Shown piece by piece: positions 8,182 through 16,844 of a stretch of 64,000 nt of DNA. This stretch comes from Blautia parvula (lineage in GTDB: Bacteria; Bacillota; Clostridia; Lachnospirales; Lachnospiraceae). Position 1 is the stretch's first letter. Every line of letters begins with the position of its first letter. The position numbers and the translations under genes were made by a program. The notes beneath the pieces were generated by a model. It made no database searches, was not told where the DNA came from, and saw nothing but the letters and a program-made list of their open reading frames with translations. The stretch lies in assembly GCF_020215665.1 (NCBI RefSeq), contig NZ_CP084061.1, positions 1,488,001-1,552,000 of the forward strand, written 5' to 3'.

Positions 8182-8199
8182 ACATAATTCTTATTATGT
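8182..8199 (-). repeat. right inverted repeat (recombination site)
   Basis: This is the exact reverse complement of the 18-bp core at 7921-7938. Its outer edge is 17 bases from the recombinase stop codon. Confidence 0.75.
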
Positions 8200-8216
8200 T
8201 GTGTTAATGCTTTCCC

Positions 8217-9074
8217 TTATGGAACGATCAAATCCAACTGTTCTATCATTCCCTGAAATTTCTTCAGTGTATCCGCGGTATAAATCCTCGTCACTTCAAG
8301 ACTGCTGTGTCCCAGAACATCCGCTAATGCGGCAAGGTTATTTGTGACCTTATAAAAAGAGCGCGCAAAGAGATGGCGCAGATTGTGTGGGAATACTTTC
8401 TTTGGCTTGATCCCTGCCTGTTCCGCTAATACTTTCATCTCTGTCCATATGTTGCTCCTGTCCTTTGGCTTTCCGCTTCTGGTAATGAAGACAGGACCTG
8501 ACTTGATTCCCTGTTTTCCGGCGTAGCACAAAAGCTTCTTCCGCAGGCTCTCCGGAATTAGGACAATCCTTGTCTTTCCCTTGTTACAGACTTCCAGACG
8601 GCCGTCCTGAAGATTTTTCACTGTCAGATATTTCAGCTCGCTGACCCTGACCCCTGTGGCACAGATGGCCTCCAGTATCAGGGCAAGCTGGCTCTTCTCC
8701 TTCTTTCTTGCTGTCTCTACCAGTTTCCGGTATTCCGTCTTTGTCATTTCTTTTTCTGAATCCAGAAACATGCGCTTCTGCACTTTATAACTTTTTACTT
8801 TCAGCTCAGGAAAACACAGGTAATCCAAAAAGGAGTTGACTGCTGCCAGCATAGAATTGGCGCTGCTTACTGCGTACTGCTGTCTCAGCCACTCTTTATA
8901 TTCCAGAAGACGGATTCTGTGGACCTGTCTGTCCGTTCCCAGGTATTCCAAAAACGTCTTTAAATCCGTGGAATATTTTCTGATGGTTGCCGCTGTCTTT
9001 TCCTGGCTGTATAAGTGATAAGAAAATTCTTCGATCAATTCTGTCTTCATGGTAAAGGTGATTTCTTTCTGCAT
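8217..9074 (-). CDS. tyrosine recombinase, probable invertase of the adjacent switch
   Basis: This 285-residue protein has an N-terminal SAM-like core-binding domain (YHLYSQEKTAATIRKYSTDL) and a C-terminal catalytic domain. The catalytic set is visible: first Arg in ATGVRVSELKYL, HxxR in HNLRHLFARSF, then LGHSSLEVTRIYT with the second His and the nucleophilic Tyr near residue 267. Size and layout match XerC/D-like invertases and integrases. The ATG at 9074 has AGGAGG 7 bases upstream. It ends 17 bases from the right inverted repeat of the candidate switch and no other mobile genes are near, so DNA inversion of that switch is its most likely job. Confidence 0.88.
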   Translation of the reverse strand: MQKEITFTMKTELIEEFSYHLYSQEKTAATIRKYSTDLKTFLEYLGTDRQVHRIRLLEYKEWLRQQYAVSSANSMLAAVNSFLDYLCFPELKVKSYKVQKRMFLDSEKEMTKTEYRKLVETARKKEKSQLALILEAICATGVRVSELKYLTVKNLQDGRLEVCNKGKTRIVLIPESLRKKLLCYAGKQGIKSGPVFITRSGKPKDRSNIWTEMKVLAEQAGIKPKKVFPHNLRHLFARSFYKVTNNLAALADVLGHSSLEVTRIYTADTLKKFQGMIEQLDLIVP

Positions 9075-9151
9075 TGGCAGGCCTCCTGTGGGTATGGTTT
9101 TCTTCCACTATTATAGCTTTTGAGGAGAATAACGCAATCGCTGCGGAGGAA

Positions 9152-10069
9152 TTACCATAATTTACCAGACTTCTCTCTTTCCTCTCTCATTTTCCCCATC
9201 CACACACTCACTGATTTCCTGTACTGAAGAGGCGACATCTCCATAATAGACCGGAACTGTCTCAGGAACGTATTTTCGCTTTCATACCCGCATTTTACAG
9301 CAATCTCCGCCACGCTGTCTGTACCTGTTTCCAGCAGGGAGGCTGCCCGGCAGATGCGGACCGTGTTGATGTATTTATTCAGGTTATGCCCGCAGCAGCG
9401 TCTGAATTCTTTGCTGATCGTAGTCGGATGAAGATAAAAGCGGCTGCTCAGTGTCTTAAGCGTGAGCCGCTCCTGAAAATGAGTATCAATATACTCTTTT
9501 ATTTCCCGCATAGCCTTATCCGCGGCTGTCGATGCTTCCGGGTTCCTCTCCATCCGGAAGGTTCTGAATAGAAGAACGGCTGTCTGGGTCAGGATTCCCC
9601 TCTGCATCTGTGTGCGGAACTCCTTTGTCCCCCGTTCTTCCTCCGCCAAATCCTGGAGCAGGCACACAAGTTTTTCAAATGTCTTTGGATCGACACGTTT
9701 ATAATTCCGAACGAATGATTCCGGTGACGGTGTGGAAAATATTTTCTGCATATCTTTATCCGGAATCATACCTTTTAGATAAGCTGGTTTTACTGTCAGC
9801 CCATATCTCTGATAAGGAGGATTCGTAATCACGCTCCTGTGGTATTCCATGGCGCCTATGACCAGAATATCATAAGGCGCCACATGATATTTTTTCCCTG
9901 AAATATAATAATCCGCTTCTCCTGTCTCCACCAAAAGGATTTCACATGTATTATGTATATGGGACATTCTGAGCCTGTCATAGCCGCAGGTTCTTGAGAC
10001 ATTATAACAGTCCTCACAGATAGCCCGGAAATGTTCAAGCTCCTCATAATCATTTACCCGAATCTGCAT
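9152..10069 (-). CDS. AraC family regulator with cupin sensor domain
   Basis: In this 305-residue protein, residues 1-150 form an AraC-type cupin (HIHNTCEILLVETGEADYYI, then YDILVIGAMEYHRS). Two HTH motifs occupy the last 100 residues: LTLKTLSSRFYLHPTTISKEF, and VAEIAVKCGYESENTFLRQF followed by the family-typical MSPLQYRK. It would bind a small carbon compound and control transcription. It is divergent from the ManD-like dehydratase gene across 242 bases, the likely target. GAGGTGAAAAG precedes the ATG. Confidence 0.88.
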   Translation of the reverse strand: MQIRVNDYEELEHFRAICEDCYNVSRTCGYDRLRMSHIHNTCEILLVETGEADYYISGKKYHVAPYDILVIGAMEYHRSVITNPPYQRYGLTVKPAYLKGMIPDKDMQKIFSTPSPESFVRNYKRVDPKTFEKLVCLLQDLAEEERGTKEFRTQMQRGILTQTAVLLFRTFRMERNPEASTAADKAMREIKEYIDTHFQERLTLKTLSSRFYLHPTTISKEFRRCCGHNLNKYINTVRICRAASLLETGTDSVAEIAVKCGYESENTFLRQFRSIMEMSPLQYRKSVSVWMGKMREEREKSGKLW

Positions 10070-10311
10070 CTTTTCACCTCTATTTTGCTTTCGTTTTTCA
10101 CTTTACCGATAATACATTATACCCTTTATTCTAAATCTTGAAAACACCTGGCTAAAAAATGGTGATTTTATACCAAATAATATCAACAATCTCCTGCAGA
10201 AAAATGTTATGCTTTCAGCAATAAATAACAAAGCGCATCTGCCGGATTTTAGAAACTGCCATAGAGTCCTTTTTTTCATCCGGCAGAGTAAGCAAAAATA
10301 TGGAGGTAATT

Positions 10312-11526
10312 ATGAAAGACATCACAATCCGAAATATCAGAACCTTTATCACCGCACCGCAAAAGGTCAATCTCGTAGTCGTGAAGGTGGAAACTTCAGA
10401 GCCTGAATTATACGGTATCGGCTGCGCCACTTTTACCTGGCGATGCAAAGCAGTTGTCACTGCCGTGGAGGAATATTTAAAACCCATGCTGGTGGGAAAG
10501 TCTGTCCACAATATTGAAGATATCTGGCAGTCCATGATGGGCAGCTCCTACTGGCGCGGCGGCCCGGTGCTCAACAATGCGCTGTCCGGCGTGGATGAAG
10601 CACTCTGGGACATAAAGGGCAAGCTGGCGGGCATGCCCCTCTACAGCCTGTTCGGAGGCAAATGCCGGGAGGGAATCGCGGTATACCGCCACGCGGACGG
10701 AACCACCATGGATCAGGTTGAGGATAAAATAAACGAATACATGGAACAGGGCTACCGCTACATCCGCTGCCACCTGGGCCTGTACGGCGGAAACGCAGGG
10801 GGCAGTATGCAGACCATGATCCGTCCAGAAAACGCACCTGCAGGCGCTTACTATCATCCGAAAACCTATATGCAGAGTGTGGTAAAGATGTTTGAGCAGA
10901 TCCGAAGGGATTTCGGATGGGACCTGGAAATCATGCATGATGTGCACGAACGGCTTTCCCCGGCAGATACCCTGAACTTTGCCAAAGAATTGGAGCCTTA
11001 TAAACTGTTCTTCCTTGAAGATGCCCTTCCGCCGGAACAGGCCGGTTACTTTAAAATAATCAGGGAACAGACCTCTGTACCACTGGCAATGGGAGAACTT
11101 TTCACCAGCCCTGTCGAGTGGAAAACTATTGTACAGAACCAGTGGATTGATTTTATACGCGTTCATGTAAGCGATATCGGAGGGCTTACCCCTGCCAGAA
11201 AGCTGGCGCATTTCTGCGAGGCCTTTGGTGTGCGCACGGCCTTTCACGGCCCCAACGACCTGTCGCCTGTGGGAATGGCGGCACAGATGCACCTGGATCT
11301 GTCCTGCGCAAACTTTGGCATTCAGGAGTTCTGCGGATTCTGCGAAGCGGAAAAGGCAATTTTTCCGGGATGTCCGGAGATTAGAAACGGATATGCCTAT
11401 ATCAGTGACCGCCCGGGAATCGGAATTGATTTTGATGAAAAGGAAGCCGCAAAATACCCATATACGGATATGGATTTCGGCTGGCTTTTCTCACGCCTGC
11501 CGGACGGCACTGCTGTCCGCCCATAG
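10312..11526 (+). CDS. manD: ManD-type sugar acid dehydratase (enolase superfamily)
   Basis: This 404-residue protein has an enolase-superfamily capping domain followed by a TIM barrel. Metal ligands fall at D210 (MHDVHERL), E236 (FFLEDALPPE) and E262 (MGELF), the same numbers I recall for characterised D-mannonate dehydratase ManD. H212, next to D210, is the expected catalytic residue, and a FHGPNDLSP loop supplies a further His. The family (also called RspA) dehydrates D-mannonate or D-gluconate to 2-keto-3-deoxygluconate, though many members show weak or no activity. The ATG at 10312 has GGAGG 5 bases before it; an ATG at 10300 lacks one. The divergent AraC gene probably regulates it. Confidence 0.8.
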   Translation: MKDITIRNIRTFITAPQKVNLVVVKVETSEPELYGIGCATFTWRCKAVVTAVEEYLKPMLVGKSVHNIEDIWQSMMGSSYWRGGPVLNNALSGVDEALWDIKGKLAGMPLYSLFGGKCREGIAVYRHADGTTMDQVEDKINEYMEQGYRYIRCHLGLYGGNAGGSMQTMIRPENAPAGAYYHPKTYMQSVVKMFEQIRRDFGWDLEIMHDVHERLSPADTLNFAKELEPYKLFFLEDALPPEQAGYFKIIREQTSVPLAMGELFTSPVEWKTIVQNQWIDFIRVHVSDIGGLTPARKLAHFCEAFGVRTAFHGPNDLSPVGMAAQMHLDLSCANFGIQEFCGFCEAEKAIFPGCPEIRNGYAYISDRPGIGIDFDEKEAAKYPYTDMDFGWLFSRLPDGTAVRP

Positions 11527-11580
11527 TCTGCTGTAAGTTTTTCCGGTTACGCCTCCAGGTCTATTTTAGATAAAACTACT

Positions 11581-11619
11581 TATGGGTATCACAAAGCGCA
11601 GCACTTTGTGATACCCATA
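11581..11619. terminator. 16-bp perfect hairpin between convergent genes
   Basis: The arm TATGGGTATCACAAAG and its exact reverse complement are separated by 7 bases. It lies between the ManD-like gene and the convergent PNPOx-like gene, so a bidirectional terminator is likely although the T tract is short. Confidence 0.6.
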
Positions 11620-11658
11620 GAACTATTTCTGTAACGATTCCTTTAGCTGAATCGTTGC

Positions 11659-12144
11659 CTACTTCTTATCGTACGGTTTTACCTCCACAGACTTTTTATC
11701 AAAATCAATAAAAAGCTGGTACGCGTATCCATCCTCACTGGTATCCCAGATCTCCACATATCCCGGCGATACTTCTATTAGGATTTCTGTATCCTCATGG
11801 CTGTATTTATTATAGCTCTCCCACAGATATTTTTTGTATCCCTCCTCAAATCTCCTTCCCGGTTCCTCCACCACCAGGCCTTTATTTCTCGCAGTTCCCT
11901 CTACCTGAACGCCGCTCCAGCACATGGCCACCCTGGGGTTTTCCAGAAGCTGTTTTGTCTTTCTGAAATTTTTGTCCGTTTTAAAATAAATCTTGTCATC
12001 GTAAAAAAGGCAGCTTACATTCCTTACCATGACATAGTCGTTAAGGCTTGAGGCCAGTGCCATAATCTTGCTGTTCCCCAGCATCTCAAACATGCGCCCT
12101 ACAGCCTCCTCATAACTGATGGATTTGTCCAGTGTGAATTTCAT
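11659..12144 (-). CDS. pyridoxamine 5'-phosphate oxidase-like flavin-binding protein
   Basis: This 161-residue protein has the split-barrel PNPOx fold. KIMALASSLNDYVMVRNVSC and a strand with KIYFKTDKNFRKTKQLLENP are the typical FMN-contact region, and VAMCWSGVQVEGTA follows. The C-terminal half has a WESYNKY segment found in general-stress-protein-26-like members. It starts 14 bases after the ribU stop on the same strand with no terminator between, so it is probably expressed from the FMN riboswitch transcript. That supports FMN (rather than F420 or heme) as the cofactor. Its substrate is unknown. Confidence 0.78.
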   Translation of the reverse strand: MKFTLDKSISYEEAVGRMFEMLGNSKIMALASSLNDYVMVRNVSCLFYDDKIYFKTDKNFRKTKQLLENPRVAMCWSGVQVEGTARNKGLVVEEPGRRFEEGYKKYLWESYNKYSHEDTEILIEVSPGYVEIWDTSEDGYAYQLFIDFDKKSVEVKPYDKK

Positions 12145-12158
12145 TTTTTTATCCCCCT

Positions 12159-12821
12159 TTATTTTTCTACAACACTTTTGATCACTCTGCTTAACCTTTT
12201 ATATAACAGAAATGTCAGGACTGATGTCACTCCGTACTTTATCAGATTGAACGGCAGGATTCCTAAGACTGCCATGGAAAAAGCATTTTTCATGGCCGGA
12301 TTTACTGCACTGCACATGGAAATGATCTCCTCCATGGTCATGCCGAACAACCGCACATAAAACGGAATGATCAGATACAGGTTCGTAAAGATCGCCACAA
12401 CTCCAACCAGCACTGTGCTGACGCCCATACCTACCAATGCGGTCTTCTTCGTCTTATGTCTGTGATAGATCAGCAGCGCAGGCATGACATAGCAGCAGCT
12501 TAAAATAAAATTCTGTAACTCACCGGTTCCCAGAGAAAAGCTGCCCTGCATGACAAGCTGCAGCAGTATTTTGACCACAATGATCATAAGTGCTGCCCCG
12601 GGGCCGAACATAAATCCCCCCAGCATCTCCATCAGCCCCGACAGATCAAAGGACATAAATGGCGGCATAAAAGGAAGCGGAAACCTGAGAAGCATAAGAA
12701 CAGCGCTCACTGCCCCCATAAGGCCGATGAAAGCAATCTTTTTCACCCGCATTTTAGCGCCGGTCCCGGCCCTCATACCCTTGTCAAAAGCTGCATTGGT
12801 TGTTTCGTTTGTCTGGTTCAT
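12159..12821 (-). CDS. ribU: riboflavin ECF transporter substrate-binding component RibU
   Basis: This 220-residue membrane protein has about six hydrophobic helices. The segment RFPLPFMPPFMSFDLSGL, just after the first helix, is the hallmark of RibU, contributing to the riboflavin site. It then shows GFMFGPGAALMIIVVKILLQL and ends in a basic tail. RibU binds riboflavin and works with the shared ECF module (EcfT/EcfA), which is not in this window. The N-terminus has a 25-residue polar extension. GGAGG precedes the ATG. An FMN riboswitch and terminator lie in its leader, which confirms the substrate class. Confidence 0.92.
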   Translation of the reverse strand: MNQTNETTNAAFDKGMRAGTGAKMRVKKIAFIGLMGAVSAVLMLLRFPLPFMPPFMSFDLSGLMEMLGGFMFGPGAALMIIVVKILLQLVMQGSFSLGTGELQNFILSCCYVMPALLIYHRHKTKKTALVGMGVSTVLVGVVAIFTNLYLIIPFYVRLFGMTMEEIISMCSAVNPAMKNAFSMAVLGILPFNLIKYGVTSVLTFLLYKRLSRVIKSVVEK

Positions 12822-12837
12822 AGTTTGTATCCTCCTT

Positions 12838-12876
12838 CAAAAAAATGAGCCCGGAACAAAAAATATGCTCCGGGCG
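12838..12876 (-). terminator. FMN-riboswitch expression-platform terminator
   Basis: On the minus strand, GCCCGGAGC pairs with GTTCCGGGC (8 of 9) and a run of seven T follows (after TCA). It sits between the riboswitch aptamer and ribU, as expected for transcriptional attenuation by FMN. Confidence 0.8.
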
Positions 12877-12892
12877 TAGTTTCACAGAAAAT

Positions 12893-13022
12893 GTCTTTTC
12901 TCATCCGGACTATACCGTCGGTGCTGGAATTCCCCTCTTCTATTAAGGAGTCACCAGCTCAGCCGCCAAAAGCGGGTCATGGACTATACCATCGGTAGGG
13001 ACTTACACCCTGCCACAAAGAC
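12893..13022 (-). promoter_or_regulatory. FMN riboswitch (RFN element)
   Basis: The minus strand holds the conserved RFN blocks in order. GTCTTT is the 5' side of P1, followed by AGGGTGTAAGTCCCTACC, ATGGTATAGTCC, the GGTGACTCC hairpin, then GACGGTATAGTCCGGATGAG and AAAGAC closing P1. FMN binding would favour the downstream terminator and shut off ribU and the PNPOx-like gene. Confidence 0.93.
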
Positions 13023-13127
13023 TTCAATATTCATTTTTTGAAATCAGAAATGCAGTAAACATCATCTGTTGTATCTGATTATATACCATAGTCTTCCATA
13101 TGTAAACAAAAACAGGAAATAAAATGT

Positions 13128-14642
13128 TCATATCTCTTCCATACAGATTTTTCTTAACTCCTCCTCCTTTTTCCGATAAAGCAGAGCTTCACTATATTGA
13201 AAATACGCATCACTTCCATTGCTGTTTATAAATTCCATGGCTCTTTCGCTTTTGGATAGTCCGGTTACAAAGAGCACCATCTCCTGCTCCTCACCAAAAG
13301 CATCCGCCAGAAACTGAAATGCATGTTCCAGATTTTCTCCCGCCTGTTTTACGATTTTTTGCCTCTTTTTCACTTCCTGCCCGAAAAGCTCCCGTACACA
13401 GGCCATACCCTCTTCTTTATCCGCAATATGTCTCTCCTTCAGATATACAGCAAAGGACTCCAGCCGTCCCACTGCCCACGCCTGTACTGCTGCCTCTTTT
13501 CCGGTAATCTTCTCCTCCAGTATCCGCTGTTCCAGTTCTCTTCTTCTGTTCTCCGCAAAAGTCTGAAGCACCTGCATATCTGCACTGTCATGCAAAATCT
13601 TCTTAAAATCATCCAGCGCCTCGTAGAGAGCACAGACATTCCCGTCTGCCCTGATATATGTAGCAAAGGACTGATCCAAATAGGCAAGCAGAAGGCCGGC
13701 CACTGTAAATCTCTCCTCAAAAGCAGCCTGGCGGGCCATATCCCTCCGCTTATCATAGTCCTCCTTTGACAAAGTACCTGCCGCTATTTCCGGAATGGCA
13801 TAATCAGTCCCGTATTTTTGGTACAACCGGTAATACACGGCAAAGTCCCTGGCGATTTCCTCTTTCTGCAGATACTGGATCACCAGTTTCTCCGTGACAG
13901 GTATCTGAAATCTCTCATAGCTTTTCAATATTTCAGATAGATCCTCCCATCCTCTTGCAGTCACAAAAAATTTACCGTCCACCGTATTTTCCACAAGATA
14001 AAAATTTTCTTTCCTGATATTCAGATAGGAAAGCACAGCCCCGTGTATCTGCTGTGACCAGGCGTATTCCATCCAGACATCACAGTCCACTTCAATATCA
14101 ATTTTCCTGACCCGGTCAAGCGTGACAATGTCAAATTCTCGGACCGATTTATTGTATTCCGGAGGATTTCCCGCTGCCGCGATCAGCCAGCCTTCCGGCA
14201 CTTTATGACTTCCAAATGTCTTGTTCTGCAGGAACTGCAGCATGGTGGGTGCCAGGGTTTCGGATACGCAGTTGATTTCATCAATAAACAGAATCCCCTC
14301 TTTTTTTCCCGTGCGCTCCATGCACTCATAGACAGAAGCTATGATCTCACTGAGGGTATACTCTGTTACACTCACAGACCGGCCCTGGTATATTCTGTTT
14401 TTGATACTCGGCAGCCCCACAGCACTCTGCCTCGTATGATGTGTAATGGTATAAGAGACCAGACCCACACCGCACTCCTCTGCCACCTGCTCCATGACAG
14501 CGGTCTTGCCGATGCCCGGCGGTCCCATGAGCAGTATGGGCCTCTGCCTGACCATAGGAAATACATAATTGCCCTGTTCGTCCTTCTCATGATAGGCCTT
14601 CAGTGTACTGCTGATCTCCATCTTTGCCTCTTTGATGTTCAT
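13128..14642 (-). CDS. MoxR-type AAA+ ATPase
   Basis: This 504-residue protein has Walker A (GPPGIGKTAV, about residue 39) and Walker B (ILFIDEIN), plus sensor-1-like AAAGNPPEYN. The DRVRKIDIEV strand and the C-terminal half are long and helical, as in MoxR-like proteins that partner VWA proteins. The ATG at 14642 is preferred: GGAGGAAG lies just before it, it leaves no overlap with the upstream gene, and the 20 extra residues of a longer frame have no family support. Together with the next two genes it forms a likely chelatase-like module in which the ATPase remodels or loads a target with help from the VWA protein. The target is unknown. Confidence 0.85.
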   Translation of the reverse strand: MNIKEAKMEISSTLKAYHEKDEQGNYVFPMVRQRPILLMGPPGIGKTAVMEQVAEECGVGLVSYTITHHTRQSAVGLPSIKNRIYQGRSVSVTEYTLSEIIASVYECMERTGKKEGILFIDEINCVSETLAPTMLQFLQNKTFGSHKVPEGWLIAAAGNPPEYNKSVREFDIVTLDRVRKIDIEVDCDVWMEYAWSQQIHGAVLSYLNIRKENFYLVENTVDGKFFVTARGWEDLSEILKSYERFQIPVTEKLVIQYLQKEEIARDFAVYYRLYQKYGTDYAIPEIAAGTLSKEDYDKRRDMARQAAFEERFTVAGLLLAYLDQSFATYIRADGNVCALYEALDDFKKILHDSADMQVLQTFAENRRRELEQRILEEKITGKEAAVQAWAVGRLESFAVYLKERHIADKEEGMACVRELFGQEVKKRQKIVKQAGENLEHAFQFLADAFGEEQEMVLFVTGLSKSERAMEFINSNGSDAYFQYSEALLYRKKEEELRKICMEEI

Positions 14643-14667
14643 TTCTTCCTCCTTGTAGGGTATAAAT

Positions 14668-15966
14668 TCATATCCGGGAATCCCCGGCTCTCTTCTTTTC
14701 ATGAGATACCACCAGCTTCATGGCCCATGGCGGCACTCTGTCCATACCGGCACCTTCCTCCAAAAAGACGAATGCTGTCTCATACGCAGGCCTGCACTTC
14801 GGATAAATCCCATCGCCGTCTGTAAAATAAACCAGTGCTTTTAACTGCCTGATCACTCTCTTCTCCTTCTGCTCTGCCACATACTGAAATACAGGCCGAA
14901 AATCCGTCCCGCCCCGTCCCTGAATTTTTATCTCCCTGCTGTATGCTTTCCACTCCTCCTCCGAATGGATGACCACCGCTTCCTGTATCCTGCAGTCACA
15001 CTGAACAAGGTGCACTTTCATCTTTTTGAAAAAATTCTCCCGCTCACTGAGTATACTGTAGGTCTCTGCCAGAAACTGCTGCACCGTCTCCCTGGAACAT
15101 GACCCCGATGTATCCACAGCGATCACCAGCTCCTCCAGACGATTTACCTCTTTGTATTCCAAGGGTTCTATAAGCGGCATATCTCCGTAATGCTCCATCC
15201 CGAAATGATACATAATATAATCAAAACTCTCGGTATCAAGCTCCACTTCTTCCCTGGGGACAGCAAATTTTTTCAGGAATTTCCTGTAATCATAACGGCT
15301 TTTCCCGACGGTCACTGTCTCCTCCTCACCGTCACCTTCCCGGGTTCCTGTTTTCTGTTTCTTCTGATGCCTGTTTTGTCCTGTGTAGGCCAGAATCTTC
15401 TCCCACTTGCTTTTTGTCCTGGCTGTCCTCTCTGCATCCTGCTGCGCCGTCCAGAGACTGTGGTCATCAAAACAAAAGGCAGTCTGCATCTCCTCCAGAC
15501 TGTCCGAAAATACGCCCTGCACCAGCATCCGGCAGATTCTCTCCGCGGAAAGGCTGCGCCCTCCCAGTTTTTCCAAACATCTCTTTCTGACCGGATGGTC
15601 CGGCAGGCGAAGCCCCGGCAGCGCCTCCCTCTCAATCACTTGTTCCACGGAAATATCACAGGCCAGATTCCAGATATCCTGCCTCTGCTCCTTGTTGGAA
15701 AACAGATGCAGGTACAAACAGTGCAGCATCATGTGCAGATATCCCCTGCGGATTACCTCCGGATTATTCCCGTAGCCTACCAGCAGAAATACAGGGTCAA
15801 AATAAAATACATTTCCCTCCGTACCGATTCCCTTTACCCCTTTGCCTGCCTCATATGAGACGCTGGCAAAGGCGCCGTCCAGATATGGGAAATAACTGTA
15901 AAGCTCATTTCTGCAGTTTTTCAGGATCTCCACTCCCAGAGCTGCTTTTTCTTCGTTTGATCTCAT
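14668..15966 (-). CDS. VWA-like protein with DUF2201 metallopeptidase-like N-terminus
   Basis: In this 432-residue protein, residues 1-290 match DUF2201: GYLHMMLHCLYLHLF contains HxxxH-type histidines and the WNLACDISVEQVIE segment is characteristic. Residues about 290-425 form a VWA-like domain with a MIDAS motif (VIAVDTSGSCSRE) and a RGGTDFRPVF loop. This pairing with a MoxR ATPase is a recurrent genomic association and the two probably act together. The upstream small gene and downstream ATPase are on the same strand with gaps of 96 and 25 bases. The ribosome binding site is weak (AGGGTAAAG). Confidence 0.85.
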   Translation of the reverse strand: MRSNEEKAALGVEILKNCRNELYSYFPYLDGAFASVSYEAGKGVKGIGTEGNVFYFDPVFLLVGYGNNPEVIRRGYLHMMLHCLYLHLFSNKEQRQDIWNLACDISVEQVIEREALPGLRLPDHPVRKRCLEKLGGRSLSAERICRMLVQGVFSDSLEEMQTAFCFDDHSLWTAQQDAERTARTKSKWEKILAYTGQNRHQKKQKTGTREGDGEEETVTVGKSRYDYRKFLKKFAVPREEVELDTESFDYIMYHFGMEHYGDMPLIEPLEYKEVNRLEELVIAVDTSGSCSRETVQQFLAETYSILSERENFFKKMKVHLVQCDCRIQEAVVIHSEEEWKAYSREIKIQGRGGTDFRPVFQYVAEQKEKRVIRQLKALVYFTDGDGIYPKCRPAYETAFVFLEEGAGMDRVPPWAMKLVVSHEKKRAGDSRI

Positions 15967-16062
15967 TTTCTTTACCCTATGACATATTTGTATTTTTCCG
16001 GTAATGATATCTCCGGGGTTCCCGGAATATCTACGGCCGGATGTTTTCTATTGTCATTATAA

Positions 16063-16491
16063 TTATATAAGAAAGCTCTTTTCCGTATATCCGTACTTCT
16101 TATCTTTCAAATGCATCAGCCACACAAGAGAGGTGGTCTTCTGACGCTCTCGTGCTGTCCGGATGAAGATTTCCAACTGCTCCTCCCGAAACCAGCCCAG
16201 GCTTTCCAGATACGCCATTTTTTCCACCGCATCCTCCTCGATCAGCTCCTGCACTGCGGGCACGATCCAATCTTGTATACAGCGTCCAAAATCATCTCTC
16301 TGCTCCTTTGAAACGCCGCCTTTCAGAAAGAAGCCGCGAAGAGCCACGGCCAGACGTACGGCATTCTTTTTCGTCTCCCTGTATTTCCGGTACAGCTTTT
16401 CTCCTTCCTCCCAAGGGTCATCTCTCTTCTGTCTCTCCAGAGCCTGTACTACCACTTCCACATCTTTCCGGAAGTCACTTATCTCTCCCAT
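16063..16491 (-). CDS. hypothetical helical protein, third member of the MoxR/VWA module
   Basis: This 143-residue, mostly helical and highly charged protein was not recognised as a family. It has no signal peptide or membrane segment; the motif DDPWEEGEKLYRKYRETKK and a C-terminal KKYGYTEKSF are its most distinctive stretches. The ATG at 16491 has GGAGGAATACC in front of it; an upstream start would lack one. It is the first gene of the putative three-gene operon with the DUF2201/VWA protein and the MoxR ATPase, so an adaptor or substrate role in that module is the obvious hypothesis. Confidence 0.6.
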   Translation of the reverse strand: MGEISDFRKDVEVVVQALERQKRDDPWEEGEKLYRKYRETKKNAVRLAVALRGFFLKGGVSKEQRDDFGRCIQDWIVPAVQELIEEDAVEKMAYLESLGWFREEQLEIFIRTARERQKTTSLVWLMHLKDKKYGYTEKSFLI

Positions 16492-16559
16492 GGTATTCCT
16501 CCGCGTTACGATTGCCAAATATTGTTAAACATCTATTTTAAATATACCACACCCCCTCT

Positions 16560-16844
16560 GTGTCAGGCAATCCAAACGCCCAAAGAATTCCCGGCGGAAT
16601 CTATTTTTTCCTGAAATCCTTTTGGAAACATGACCGGACGGACTGGCGTATGTTTCTGCTCAGTGGATTTATCGGCCTGTGTATCAGCGGGATAAATAAC
16701 CTTTTTACCTACGAAACCGACTTTCTTCTGCAGTGTATTGTGGGAATGCTGATTGTCCTGCTCTGTGAACGCATTTTCATCTGCCGATGGAATATTGTGG
16801 AGGGACCGGGCCTGTCTGCCATGTGTATTCTGCCGGATGACTGA
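16560..16844 (+). pseudogene. remnant of a small membrane protein
   Basis: A 94-codon frame has two hydrophobic segments (WRMFLLSGFIGLCISGI and DFLLQCIVGMLIVLLCE) linked by NNLFTYET. The pattern resembles the first half of a four-helix putative permease found in Firmicutes and phages. The frame stops early and no good ribosome binding site or ATG is seen. A second short coding-like stretch (TTYEKGTEDRFVEK) follows in another frame. I read this region as decayed coding sequence. Confidence 0.35.

Larger units (their letters stand above)
7921..8199. other. candidate invertible promoter segment (phase-variable switch)
   Basis: A 279-base segment is bounded by 18-bp inverted repeats (7921-7938 and 8182-8199) and lies between the alpha-CTD-like gene and a tyrosine recombinase. 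Inside are a consensus promoter pointing right and a factor-independent terminator. Inversion (x to 16120 minus x) would place the -35 at 7998-8003 and the -10 at 7975-7980, reading left into the alpha-CTD gene with a leader of about 95 bases. As drawn, the promoter reads antisense into the recombinase 3' end, which I read as OFF. The repeats, promoter and gene order are seen directly; inversion itself is inferred. Confidence 0.75.
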
